Shown in pieces: positions 16,411 to 24,594 of a DNA stretch of 64,000 bases. The position numbers and the translations under genes were made by a program. The stretch lies in contig NZ_RAQQ01000012.1 in the NCBI RefSeq assembly GCF_003610785.1, positions 142,967 through 206,966 of the forward strand, given 5' to 3'. The stretch comes from Micromonospora globbae. GTDB lineage: Bacteria > Actinomycetota > Actinomycetes > Mycobacteriales > Micromonosporaceae. The number at the start of each line of letters is the position of its first letter. Within the stretch, counting starts at the first letter, position 1. The notes beneath the pieces were generated by a model that did not search any database, had not been told where the DNA came from, and was given only the letters and a program-made list of their open reading frames with translations.

Positions 16411-17987
16411 CCCGCACCCGTAAGCCCGTAGGCCGCATCGCGTTCGTCGGGGCCGGTCCCGGCGACCCGGGCCTGCTGACCCGCCGGGCGCACGACGCCC
16501 TGGTCGACGCGGACCAGGTGGTGTACGACCGGGGAGTCCCCGAGTCGCTGCTCGCGGCCGTGCGCGCCGAGGCCCGTGCCGACGCCGAGTTCACCCCGGC
16601 CGAAGGGGCGCCGGGTGACGTGGCCAAGGTGCTCATCTCCGCGGCCCGCGCCGGGCAGAACGCCGTGCACCTCGTCGCCGGGGACCCGTTCGGCCACGAC
16701 TCGGTGGTCAAGGAGGTGCAGGCGGTCGCCCGCACCGCCGCCCAGTTCGAGGTGGTGCCGGGCGTGGGTCAGGCCGAGGGCGTCGCCACGTACGCGGGCG
16801 TGCCGCTGCCGGGCGTACGCACGGCGGCGGACGTCGAGGACGTCGGCGCGCTGGACTTCGAGGCGCTGGCCGCGGCCGTCGCCCGGGGTTCGCTGGCGCT
16901 CGCCGTGGACGCCGGTGACCTCGCGGCGGTCCGGGACGGGCTGCTCGCGGCGGGCGTGGACGGCGCCACGGCGGTCGGCGTGACCGGGGACGGCACCGGC
17001 GAGACGCAGTACACGACCACGTCGACGGTGGACAGCTTCGTGGCCGCCGCGCTCGGCTTCACCGGCCGGGTGGTGCTCACCCTCGGTGAGGGCGTCGGCG
17101 AGCGGGACAAGCTCAGCTGGTGGGAGAACCGGCCGCTGTACGGCTGGAAGGTGCTCGTGCCGCGTACGAAGGAGCAGGCCGGCGTGATGAGTGCCCGGCT
17201 GCGCGCGTACGGGGCGATCCCGTGCGAGGTGCCGACCATCGCCGTGGAGCCGCCGCGCACCCCGGCGCAGATGGAGCGGGCGGTCAAGGGACTGGTCGAC
17301 GGCCGGTACGCCTGGGTGATCTTCACCTCGGTGAACGCGGTCCGCGCGGTCTGGGAGAAGTTCGCCGAGCACGGGCTGGACGCCCGGCACTTCGGCGGCG
17401 TCAAGATCGCCTGCATCGGCGACGCGACGGCCGACGCGGTGCGCGCGTTCGGCATCCAGCCGGAGCTGATCCCGTCGGGCGAGCAGTCCTCCGAGGGCCT
17501 GCTGGCCGAGTTCTCGCCGCACGACGAGGTGCTCGACCCGGTCGGCCGGGTGCTGCTGCCGCGCGCCGACATCGCCACCGAGACGCTCGCCGCCGGGCTC
17601 ACGGAGCGCGGCTGGGAGGTCGACGACGTGACCGCGTACCGGACGGTCCGGGCGGCGCCGCCGCCGGCCGAGATCCGCGACGCGATCAAGTCGGGCGGGT
17701 TCGACGCGGTGCTCTTCACCTCGTCCTCGACGGTCCGGAACCTCGTCGGCATCGCCGGGAAGCCGCACGCGCGTACAGTTGTGGCGGTCATCGGCCCGAA
17801 GACGGCGGAGACGGCGACGGAGTTCGGCCTGCGGGTCGACGTCCAGCCGCAGCACGCCTCGGTGCCCGATCTGGTGGAGGCGCTCGCCGCCTACGCCGTC
17901 GAACTGCGGGAGAAGCTCGCCGCCATGCCGGCGAAGCAGCGTCGCGGCTCGAAGGTGCAGGGGCCGACCGCCCTGAGGTTCCGGTAG
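16407..17987 (+). CDS. hemD: Fused uroporphyrinogen-III methyltransferase-like / uroporphyrinogen-III synthase
   Basis: 526 residues. The N-terminal part (about 5-245) has the SUMT fold, with VGAGPGDPGLLTRRAHDALVDADQVVYD. The SAM-site motif usually written GDPFVFGRGGEE is GDPFGHDSVVKE here, so methyltransferase activity is doubtful. The C-terminal part (about 250-510) is a uroporphyrinogen-III synthase (WVIFTSVNAVRAVWEKF, VKIACIGDATADAVRAFG, AVLFTSSSTVRNL), which cyclises hydroxymethylbilane. The same fused layout is found in Streptomyces and Mycobacterium hem operons. GGGAG lies 6 bases before the ATG, which overlaps the hemC stop. Confidence 0.93.
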   Translation: MTRTRKPVGRIAFVGAGPGDPGLLTRRAHDALVDADQVVYDRGVPESLLAAVRAEARADAEFTPAEGAPGDVAKVLISAARAGQNAVHLVAGDPFGHDSVVKEVQAVARTAAQFEVVPGVGQAEGVATYAGVPLPGVRTAADVEDVGALDFEALAAAVARGSLALAVDAGDLAAVRDGLLAAGVDGATAVGVTGDGTGETQYTTTSTVDSFVAAALGFTGRVVLTLGEGVGERDKLSWWENRPLYGWKVLVPRTKEQAGVMSARLRAYGAIPCEVPTIAVEPPRTPAQMERAVKGLVDGRYAWVIFTSVNAVRAVWEKFAEHGLDARHFGGVKIACIGDATADAVRAFGIQPELIPSGEQSSEGLLAEFSPHDEVLDPVGRVLLPRADIATETLAAGLTERGWEVDDVTAYRTVRAAPPPAEIRDAIKSGGFDAVLFTSSSTVRNLVGIAGKPHARTVVAVIGPKTAETATEFGLRVDVQPQHASVPDLVEALAAYAVELREKLAAMPAKQRRGSKVQGPTALRFR

Positions 17988-18004
17988 TCGTCCAGGAGGC
18001 ACCC

Positions 18005-18988
18005 GTGCCGTACCCCGAGATCCGGCCCCGCCGGCTGCGCCGCACCCCGGCGCTGCGGCGGCTGGTCTCCGAGACCCGCCTCGACCCGGCCGAGCTGGTC
18101 GTGCCGATGTTCGTCAAGGAGGGCCTCACCGAGCCGCGTGCGATCGCGTCGCTCCCGGGGGTGCTCCAGCACTCCCGGGACTCGCTGCGGAAGGCCGCCG
18201 TGGAGGCGGTGCAGGCGGGCATCGGCGGGATCATGCTCTTCGGCGTGCCCGCGGAGCGGGACCCGGCCGGTTCCGGCGGGATCGATCCGGACGGCATCCT
18301 CAACGTGGCGATCCGCGACGTCGTCTCCGAGGTGGGCGACGCCACCGTGGTGATGAGCGACCTCTGCCTGGACGAGTTCACCTCGCACGGGCACTGCGGT
18401 CTGCTCACCCCCGACGGCGAGGTCGACAACGACGCCACGCTGGGCGCGTACGCCGAGATGGCGGTGGCCCAGGCCGAGGCCGGCGTCCACGTGGTCGGGC
18501 CGTCCGGGATGATGGACGGCCAGGTCGGCGTGGTGCGCCGGGCGCTCGACGCCGCCGGCCACCAGGACGTGGCGGTGCTGGCCTACGCCGTGAAGTACGC
18601 CTCGGCCTTCTTCGGCCCGTTCCGGGACGCCGTCGAGTCGGCGCTGGAGGGCGACCGTCGGGCGTACCAGCAGGACCCGGCGAACCTGCGGGAGTCGCTG
18701 CGGGAGGTCGCGCTCGACGTGGCCGAGGGCGCCGACATGGTGATGGTGAAGCCGGCGCTGCCGTACCTGGACGTGGTCTCCGCGGTACGCGACGCGGTGG
18801 ACGTGCCGGTCGCCGCGTACCAGGTCTCGGGCGAGTACGCGATGGTCGAGGCGGCCGCCGCGAACGGCTGGATCGACCGGGAGCGGGTGATGCTGGAGAC
18901 GCTCACGTCGATCCGGCGCGCCGGCGCCCAGATCATCCTCACGTACTGGGCCGTGGAGGCGGCCCGGCTGCTCCGCGAGCGTTACTGA
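18005..18988 (+). CDS. hemB: Delta-aminolevulinic acid dehydratase (porphobilinogen synthase)
   Basis: 327 residues from GTG 18005 with AGGAGG 7 bases upstream. Condenses two ALA molecules to porphobilinogen. The active-site lysines lie in YAVKYASAFFGPFRDA and MVMVKPALPYLDV. The metal loop reads SDLCLDEFTSHGHCG: the Asp-rich form that lacks the three-Cys zinc site, implying Mg2+/K+ dependence. It closes the rex-hem operon after a 17-base gap. Its last 50 bases overlap, tail to tail, the end of the MFS gene on the other strand. Confidence 0.97.
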   Translation: MPYPEIRPRRLRRTPALRRLVSETRLDPAELVVPMFVKEGLTEPRAIASLPGVLQHSRDSLRKAAVEAVQAGIGGIMLFGVPAERDPAGSGGIDPDGILNVAIRDVVSEVGDATVVMSDLCLDEFTSHGHCGLLTPDGEVDNDATLGAYAEMAVAQAEAGVHVVGPSGMMDGQVGVVRRALDAAGHQDVAVLAYAVKYASAFFGPFRDAVESALEGDRRAYQQDPANLRESLREVALDVAEGADMVMVKPALPYLDVVSAVRDAVDVPVAAYQVSGEYAMVEAAAANGWIDRERVMLETLTSIRRAGAQIILTYWAVEAARLLRERY

Positions 18989-20450
18989 CCGCCGGGTCGC
19001 CGCCGGCGGGCGGCGGGACCGGCCGGCCGGGTAGCCGCCGGCTGGTGAACCAGGCCAGCCCGAGCAGCACCGCGGAGACCGCCACCGCGAACTGCACGGA
19101 CCACGCCAGCTCGGGCACGAGTCCGGCGCGGGTGACCGGGTCGAGCCGCGCGACGGCGGCGATGCCCTCCCCGGCGAGTGCCGGTGCGGACCGGCCGGCG
19201 GCCCAGGAGAGCGCCGCGGCGATCAGCGCCGTGCCGGCTGCCACGGAGGTGTGCGACACCGTGGTGAGCAGCGTCGTGCCGGAGGGCAGGTCCGCCGGTG
19301 GCAGTGACCGGCTGGCCGCCGTCATGGTCGGCATGAGGGTGGCGCCCATGCCCAGCCCGATGACCGCGCCGAGCACGGCGATCAGCGCGTACGACGTGTC
19401 GGCGTCCAGCACCAGGGCCCGCGCCACGGTGCCGGCCGTCGCCGTCGCGATGCCGAGACCGACCAGCCGGCGGGCGGACACCCGGTCCACGAGCCGGGTG
19501 GCCACCTGGAGCATGAGCCCGGTCGTCAGCGCCTGCGGGATCCCGATCACCCCGGCGAGGGTGGCGCTGTCGCCGCGCACGATCTGGACGTACGCCGGGA
19601 TGGTCAGGAAGGCGCCGAAGTAGCCGGCGGCGAACAGCGCCACCGTGCCGGCTCCCCCGGCCATGCCGGGCGCGCGGAGCACGGACAGCCGCAGCAGCGG
19701 GTGCCGGACGCGGCCGGCCCGGCGGACGAACGCGGCCACCAGCACGGCGCCGAGCGCCAGCGGGACCAGCACCGGGCCGCTGACCACACCGCCGCTCTCT
19801 CCGGTGAGGCTGAGCGCCAGCACGGCCAGGGTGAGGCCCGGGCAGAGCAGCAGGAGCCCGGTGACGTCCAGGGGAGCCGGTTCGCGGCGGGCCTCGGGCG
19901 GCGGCAGGAGCCGCCGGCCGAGCAGCAGCGCCGCCGCGCCGACCGGGAGGTTGATCCAGAAGATCCACCGCCAGGACGCGTGGTCGAGCAGCACCCCGCC
20001 GAGCACCGGCCCGATCAGCGGGCCGACCAGGACCGGCAGTCCCAGCAGGCTCATCATCCGGCCCCGCCGGTGCGGCGGCACCGCGGCCAGGGCGATCGTC
20101 ATGCCGACGGGGTTGAGCAGCCCGCCGCCGAGACCCTGCACGGCCCGGAATACGATCAGCGAGCCGATGTCCCACGCCAGCCCGGCCAGCACCGAGCCGG
20201 CCGTGAACAGCAGGAGCGCGCCGAGGTAGGCGGCGCGGGGGCCGTACCGCCCGATGACCCAGGCGGCCGTCGGCATGACGGCGACCAGCGCGAGGGCGTA
20301 CGCGCTGGTCACCCAGCCGACCGTGGTCAGGTTCGTGTCGAGGTCCTCGACGAGGCGGGGCAGCGCCACGACGGTGACCGTGGTGTCGATCACCGCGAGC
20401 AGGCCGCCGAGGGTCAGGTACCAACCGAGGCGTCGTGTTCTGCCGTCCAC
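18939..20450 (-). CDS. MFS drug-efflux transporter, DHA2 (EmrB/QacA) family
   Basis: 503 residues with about 14 hydrophobic helices, the DHA2 count. Motif A-like loops are present (VIGRYGPRAAYLGALLLF) and motif C-like Gly/Pro residues occur in helix 5 (LLGLPVLVGPLIGPVLGGVLLD). Probably a proton-driven exporter of hydrophobic compounds. GTG start 1 base after the stop of the FMN-reductase gene, with GGAG inside that gene's end, so the two are one operon. The hydrophilic C-terminal tail (about 30 residues) is encoded opposite the hemB 3' end. Confidence 0.9.
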   Translation of the reverse strand: MDGRTRRLGWYLTLGGLLAVIDTTVTVVALPRLVEDLDTNLTTVGWVTSAYALALVAVMPTAAWVIGRYGPRAAYLGALLLFTAGSVLAGLAWDIGSLIVFRAVQGLGGGLLNPVGMTIALAAVPPHRRGRMMSLLGLPVLVGPLIGPVLGGVLLDHASWRWIFWINLPVGAAALLLGRRLLPPPEARREPAPLDVTGLLLLCPGLTLAVLALSLTGESGGVVSGPVLVPLALGAVLVAAFVRRAGRVRHPLLRLSVLRAPGMAGGAGTVALFAAGYFGAFLTIPAYVQIVRGDSATLAGVIGIPQALTTGLMLQVATRLVDRVSARRLVGLGIATATAGTVARALVLDADTSYALIAVLGAVIGLGMGATLMPTMTAASRSLPPADLPSGTTLLTTVSHTSVAAGTALIAAALSWAAGRSAPALAGEGIAAVARLDPVTRAGLVPELAWSVQFAVAVSAVLLGLAWFTSRRLPGRPVPPPAGGDPAVSNARGAAGPPPRPST

Positions 20451-20451
20451 G

Positions 20452-21036
20452 TCAGCTCCCGTACGGTCGGGTCCGCCGGGCGGCGCGCAGCGCCTCGGCC
20501 CACCACACCAGCTCGGTCAGGGTCGCGTCGGCGGCCCGGCGCGTCGGCCCGTCGTCGACGAACCGGCCGGCCGCGTCGATCCGCTCCCACGGAGCGGTGA
20601 GCACCACGCCCGTGCGGGTGGTGGCCGCGTGCAGTTCGGCGAAGACCAGGCGCAACTGTTCGACGGCGCGGACGCCGCCGGAGCCGGCGCCGTACGAGAC
20701 GAAGGCGACGGGCTTGCCCATCCACTCCCGGTGGTGCCAGTCGATGGCGTTCTTCAGTGCCGCCGGGAAGCTGTGGTTGTACTCCGGGGTGACCACCACG
20801 AAGCCGTCGGCCTCGGCGAGCCGGCCGGCGATCGGGCTGGCCGGGTTGCCGCCGGGCGGGGTGTCGGTGAGGGGAAGGGCCACCTCGGCGAGATCGATCA
20901 GGTCGGTACGGAGGTCGTCGCGTTCGGCGGCCCGGCCGACGAACCAGTCGGCGACGAGGCGGCCGATCCGCGGCCGGCGCACGCTGCCGACGAGCACGGC
21001 GACGGTGGGCGGTGAACTGGCTGCTTGCGTCGTCAT
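20452..21036 (-). CDS. NADPH-dependent FMN reductase family flavoprotein
   Basis: 194 residues. The flavodoxin-like fold begins VAVLVGSVRRPRIGRLVADWF (phosphate-binding loop). The FMN motif is TPEYNHSFPAALKNAIDW, followed by GKPVAFVSYGAGSGG. Such enzymes reduce quinones, chromate or azo compounds, or supply reduced FMN. Upstream on the minus strand is a TTGACT-N19-TAGCGT promoter ending 7 bases before the ATG. The message should therefore be leaderless and controlled by the divergent MerR regulator. Co-transcribed with the efflux pump, which suggests a joint response to a redox-active toxic compound. Confidence 0.9.
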   Translation of the reverse strand: MTTQAASSPPTVAVLVGSVRRPRIGRLVADWFVGRAAERDDLRTDLIDLAEVALPLTDTPPGGNPASPIAGRLAEADGFVVVTPEYNHSFPAALKNAIDWHHREWMGKPVAFVSYGAGSGGVRAVEQLRLVFAELHAATTRTGVVLTAPWERIDAAGRFVDDGPTRRAADATLTELVWWAEALRAARRTRPYGS

Positions 21037-21043
21037 GCACCCG

Positions 21044-21074
21044 ACGCTAAAACTGAAACAAATGTTTAAGTCAA
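21044..21074 (-). promoter_or_regulatory. MerR-type promoter: 19-bp spacer with dyad, leaderless start
   Basis: On the minus strand TTGACT (21074-21069), a 19-base spacer and TAGCGT (21049-21044), then 7 bases to ATG. The spacer holds the dyad AAACAnnTGTTT (21056-21067). An over-long 19-bp spacer with a central dyad is the hallmark of promoters activated by DNA-distorting MerR proteins. Confidence 0.75.
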
Positions 21075-21096
21075 GGGTGACCAACGGAGGGCGCGA

Positions 21097-21444
21097 GTGA
21101 GCACGCTCACAGTCAGCGACGTGGCCCGAGAGAGCGGCGTCAGCGGCTCGGCGGTGCGGTTCTACGAGCGGCAGGGGCTCATCACGGCCGGCCGCACCAG
21201 CGGCAACCAGCGGCGGTTCGGGCCGGAGGCGGCGTGCCGGGTCCGGGTCGCCCGCGTCGCGCAGCGGATCGGCCTGAGCGTCGGTGAGATCCGGGAGCTG
21301 CTCGCCGCCCTGCCGCCGGACCCGGAGCCGGCCGACTGGCAGGCACTGCACGAGCGGCTGACCGCCGAGGCGGAGCAGCGGATCCGTGAGCTGCACGCCG
21401 CCCTCGACGACATCCGCTCCGGTCGCAAGCTCTGCGAGCTCTGA
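21097..21444 (+). CDS. MerR family regulator, SoxR-like but without the iron-sulfur cluster region
   Basis: 115 residues. The N-terminal HTH and wing are SoxR-like (VARESGVSGSAVRFYERQGLI, GNQRRFGPEAACRVRVARVAQRIGLSVGEIRELLAALP). A dimerisation helix follows (about 80-110). SoxR continues into a four-cysteine CxxCxC...C cluster site; this protein stops at GRKLCEL, so only one C-terminal Cys remains. It may sense through that Cys (C113) or by ligand. GTG start with GGAGG 6 bases upstream. It faces the FMN-reductase/efflux operon across the dyad promoter and probably activates it. Confidence 0.88.
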   Translation: MSTLTVSDVARESGVSGSAVRFYERQGLITAGRTSGNQRRFGPEAACRVRVARVAQRIGLSVGEIRELLAALPPDPEPADWQALHERLTAEAEQRIRELHAALDDIRSGRKLCEL

Positions 21445-21469
21445 CCCCGCGTCCGCCCCGATCGGGCGG

Positions 21470-22486
21470 TCAGCGGGCCGCGTCGAGGCGGTGCACCAGC
21501 TCGGCCACGTCGACGCTGTACTCGCACCAGTCGCGGTCGGGCCGGTAACCCAGCTCGGCGTTCACCTTCAACATCGCCTCGTTGGCCTGGGCGTTCCAGG
21601 TCTGCACCTCGGCCAGTTCCGGCTCGGCCGAACGCAGTTCGATCAGCATCCGCGCCTTGATGGCCCGGTCGATGCCGTAGCCGCGGTGGTCCTGCACGAC
21701 GATCGTGTCGTACTGGTCGGCCCGGGTGGGGTGCTGCGCCGGCACCACGACCTCGGTCAGCCCGGCCACCTCGCCGGTCTGCTCGTGCAGGGCCAGCACG
21801 ATGTACGGCTTCATGCCGCGCCGGTGCAGGCAGTCCAGGCTGTCCCGCAGCCGCTGCGCGTCGTAGGAGCTGGGGCGCAGTTCCCCGTCCTCGATGTCGC
21901 GGACCTCGGCCTTGGCCCGCGCGTACGCCTCGATGAGCTCGTCGGGCGGTCCGCCCGGGTGGAACTCCAGGTGGTAGCCCGCCCCGATGCCGCCGGCCAT
22001 CTCGGCCAACTCGGCCCAGTCCACCGTGGAGAGGTCGAGGACACTGCGCGTCTCGACGTACTCCCTCGTGAAGCCGAGCGCCTCGTAGAAGCCCACGGCC
22101 GGGGTGTCGCCGACGACCTCGGCGCCGATGGAGGAGAAGCCCTCCTGGTAGACCCGGCGCGCCGCGACCCGCACCAGCTCGCGCCCGAGGCCGGTGCGCC
22201 GCGCCGAGGGGTGCACCAGCACCTCCAGCACCCCGATGTCACCGAGCAGGAGCACGTGCACCTGGCCCAGGATGGCCCCCGGCGACCCGTCCGCGGCCGG
22301 CTCCCCCTGCGCGACCCACGAGATCCGCCGCTGGCCCGGCATCACCTCGGTGAGGTATTCCCGCAGGGAACTCTCCCGCCACGGCGGATCCTGCGGCAGG
22401 TCCGCCGCGAGGACCGCGTTGAGCGTGTCCAGCAGCGATGCGATCTCGGCGGACGACGCGGTCCGCGCGTCCCACTCGCGCACCAT
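21470..22486 (-). CDS. Tandem GNAT-fold N-acetyltransferase family protein
   Basis: 338 residues. The first GNAT domain (about 1-160) has the acetyl-CoA loop HPSARRTGLGRELVRVAARR. A second, more divergent domain (about 190-335) carries VVQDHRGYGIDRAIKARML and NAQANEAMLKVNAELGYRP. Two-domain GNATs include mycothiol synthase, but I do not see enough to call it that; the substrate is unknown. ATG 22486 is preferred to the adjoining GTG. No Shine-Dalgarno is visible, consistent with a leaderless start. It converges with the MerR gene. Confidence 0.85.
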   Translation of the reverse strand: MVREWDARTASSAEIASLLDTLNAVLAADLPQDPPWRESSLREYLTEVMPGQRRISWVAQGEPAADGSPGAILGQVHVLLLGDIGVLEVLVHPSARRTGLGRELVRVAARRVYQEGFSSIGAEVVGDTPAVGFYEALGFTREYVETRSVLDLSTVDWAELAEMAGGIGAGYHLEFHPGGPPDELIEAYARAKAEVRDIEDGELRPSSYDAQRLRDSLDCLHRRGMKPYIVLALHEQTGEVAGLTEVVVPAQHPTRADQYDTIVVQDHRGYGIDRAIKARMLIELRSAEPELAEVQTWNAQANEAMLKVNAELGYRPDRDWCEYSVDVAELVHRLDAAR

Positions 22487-22559
22487 CACCCGTCTAGCTT
22501 GCCGCTAACCGCAGCCCGGGGGAAGTGCCCAGTTCTCCAAATGTAGGCGGACGATCACT

Positions 22560-24176
22560 TCACGTACGGCTGGCCCGCCCGTAACGGTTGGCGGTGTCGA
22601 AGACGTCCTGCGCGTAGCGGCGTACGTCGTTGTACGACAGGATGGCGTTCCACCAGTCCGCGGGGATGCTCAGGTTGCGGCCGTTGCGGCACAGGTAGTT
22701 CGCGGCGGCCAGGGCGGCGTCGTCGATGTCGTGCGGATCCTTGCGGCCGTCGTTGTCCGCGTCGACGCCGACCTCCTGCCACGTCGTCGGGATGAACTGC
22801 ATGGGGCCGATCGCGCGGTCGTAGGTGGTGTCCCGGTCGAGCTGGCCCCGATCGGTGTCGATGATGCGCATGCGGCCGTCCCGGCCGTCGAGCGGCAGGC
22901 CGATGATCTCCGGCGTGGCCCGCCCGTCCGCGCCGAGCGTGGCGCCGTTGGCCTGCCCGTGCGAGGACTCGACGAACCCGATGGCCGCCAGGGTCGTCCA
23001 GCTCAGCGCACAGCTGCGGTTGGTCTGGGCGAGCACCAGCTCGGCGTAGCCGTACGCCTGCATGGCCGTCGGGGAGATGCCGACCTTGGGGCCGATCTGC
23101 TGCGCCCAGCCGGCCAGCGCGTCCGCCGGGCGGCCCCCGGCCGGGCTGGCCGGAAGCCCGCCGGTGGGCGGTGCCGTGGTGGGCAACGTACCGTCGGGCA
23201 GCCCCGACGCCGGCACCGACGGCGCCAGCCCGGGAGCCGGAGCGGTGGGTGCGGCGGTGGCGTCCGCCGCGACCGGCCGGGGCGCGCGGATCGTCGCCGG
23301 CACCACCAGCGCGCCGGCCGCCGCCGTCGCCGCCACCAGGGCGAGCAGGACCACGCCGGTGAGCGTGAGCCGGCCGCTGGGCCGCCGCGACCAGGAGCGG
23401 GTGGCCCGGGCGGCGGCCGTCGCGGCGCGGCGTGAGCCCAGGCGTACGGCGTGTGCGAACGGCACCCGGTAGCCGCGGGTCCTCCGCGCGGGCGCGGCGC
23501 CCGGGGCGTCGGCGGCCGGGTCGGTCGGCGACGCGCCGGCGGAGCCGGTCGTGGAGTCGGCGTCGGACTTCGGTGCGGAGGCCGCGTCGCTCGTCGGGGA
23601 CGGTGCGGTCGTCGCGTCGGCCTTCGGGGCCGGGTCGGTAGTCGTGCCCGCGCCGGTGTCCACGGTGGTGTCCGCGCCGGCCTTCGGGACCGGGTCCGTC
23701 CTGGTGTCCGGGGTGTCCGCGTCGGCCTTCGGGTCCGCGTCGCTCCGCGCGTCCGCGCCGGCGTCGCTCGCCGGGGCAGGGTCCGTGGCCCTGCCCCCGT
23801 CGGTGTGCGAGGCGGTGTCCGGGCCGGCGGTCGGGTCGGTCGCCGTGCCCGCGGCGGTGCTCGGAGCCGGCTCGGCGTCCGTCCTCGGCTCGGTTGACGT
23901 CACCCCGCCGGTCGCCGACGCGGCCTCGCCCGGGGCGTCGGGTGTGGACGCTGCCTCGGTCGGGGCCTGCCGCTCGCCGTCCGGGCCGCCCTCGGACCCG
24001 GGCCCGGCGGGGGTGCCCGCTCTCAGCCAGGGGCGGCGCGGCCGGGGCAGCCGTCCGGGAGCCGGATCGGGTGCCGCGCCGGACTCGGCGAGTGGCCCGT
24101 CGAGCGGCGCGGCCGGGCGCAGGGGCCGAAGTTTCGATCTGTCCTCGCCGTCCACCACCCGTCGAGTATCACCCAT
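22560..24176 (-). CDS. Membrane-anchored lytic transglycosylase (SLT-like)
   Basis: 538 residues. Residues 1 to about 225 are a disordered cytoplasmic region rich in Asp, Thr, Ala and Pro, with short TDPAP- and DADT-type repeats. A single membrane segment follows (about 245-270, LTGVVLLALVAATAAAGALVV). The extracytoplasmic catalytic domain (about 340-530) has the Glu in AAIGFVESSHGQ, then AIGPMQFIPTTWQEVGVDADNDGRKDPHDIDDAALAAANYLC in parts and ILSYNDVRRYA. This is the SLT/MltB-like muramidase signature that cleaves peptidoglycan to anhydro-muropeptides. A GTG 12 bases upstream is an alternative start. Two Cys residues may form a disulfide. Confidence 0.88.
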   Translation of the reverse strand: MGDTRRVVDGEDRSKLRPLRPAAPLDGPLAESGAAPDPAPGRLPRPRRPWLRAGTPAGPGSEGGPDGERQAPTEAASTPDAPGEAASATGGVTSTEPRTDAEPAPSTAAGTATDPTAGPDTASHTDGGRATDPAPASDAGADARSDADPKADADTPDTRTDPVPKAGADTTVDTGAGTTTDPAPKADATTAPSPTSDAASAPKSDADSTTGSAGASPTDPAADAPGAAPARRTRGYRVPFAHAVRLGSRRAATAAARATRSWSRRPSGRLTLTGVVLLALVAATAAAGALVVPATIRAPRPVAADATAAPTAPAPGLAPSVPASGLPDGTLPTTAPPTGGLPASPAGGRPADALAGWAQQIGPKVGISPTAMQAYGYAELVLAQTNRSCALSWTTLAAIGFVESSHGQANGATLGADGRATPEIIGLPLDGRDGRMRIIDTDRGQLDRDTTYDRAIGPMQFIPTTWQEVGVDADNDGRKDPHDIDDAALAAANYLCRNGRNLSIPADWWNAILSYNDVRRYAQDVFDTANRYGRASRT

Positions 24177-24202
24177 GCTCCGCGACACGTCAGGTCCGCG
24201 CG

Positions 24203-24208
24203 TACCCT
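24203..24208 (+). promoter_or_regulatory. -10 hexamer for leaderless FmdB-type gene
   Basis: TACCCT ends 6 bases before the ATG at 24215; no Shine-Dalgarno is present. Confidence 0.35.
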
Positions 24209-24214
24209 GATCTC

Positions 24215-24430
24215 ATGCCCCGGTACGAGTTCCGCTGCCGCGCCTGCGGCGACACGTTCGAGGTCAACCGCACCATGGACCGGGCCGGTGAGCCGGCCGC
24301 GTGCCCCCAGGGTCACCTGGACACCGTCAAGCTGCTCTCCACCGTTGCGGTCACCGGCCGCGGTGGCGCCTCCGGCGGCGCACCGTCGTCCGGCGGCGGT
24401 GGCTGCTGCGGCGGCGCCTGCGGCTGCTGA
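24215..24430 (+). CDS. FmdB-type zinc-ribbon protein
   Basis: 71 residues. The N-terminus MPRYEFRCRACGDTFEV and the following AACPQGH form the FmdB regulatory-domain zinc ribbon (CxxC plus CxxxH; the usual final Cys is replaced by His). The C-terminal 20 residues are Gly-, Ser- and Cys-rich and end GCCGGACGC, a common FmdB tail. The function of the family is not known; a metal-binding or DNA-associated role is often assumed. It diverges from the transglycosylase gene, with starts only 38 bases apart. Confidence 0.87.
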   Translation: MPRYEFRCRACGDTFEVNRTMDRAGEPAACPQGHLDTVKLLSTVAVTGRGGASGGAPSSGGGGCCGGACGC

Positions 24431-24594
24431 GACGCGAACGCGGGACCACCCGCACCCACCGAGCGGCGGGCGGACCTTGCCCCAGCCGAGGCCGAGTGGC
24501 ACCTTGAGTCCGTGCCCGGCCGGCCGTTCTCACGATGCGTCACCGCCCGGCTTCGGGCAGCATGAATCCGACGTCACGGGCGGAGGTTCGACGC

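Noticed and set aside
22825..24210. Plus-strand ORFs opposite the lytic transglycosylase (Ala/Ser/Val-rich)
   Set aside because: They read as antisense of the disordered region; the sense protein has a membrane helix and a catalytic domain, these have none.
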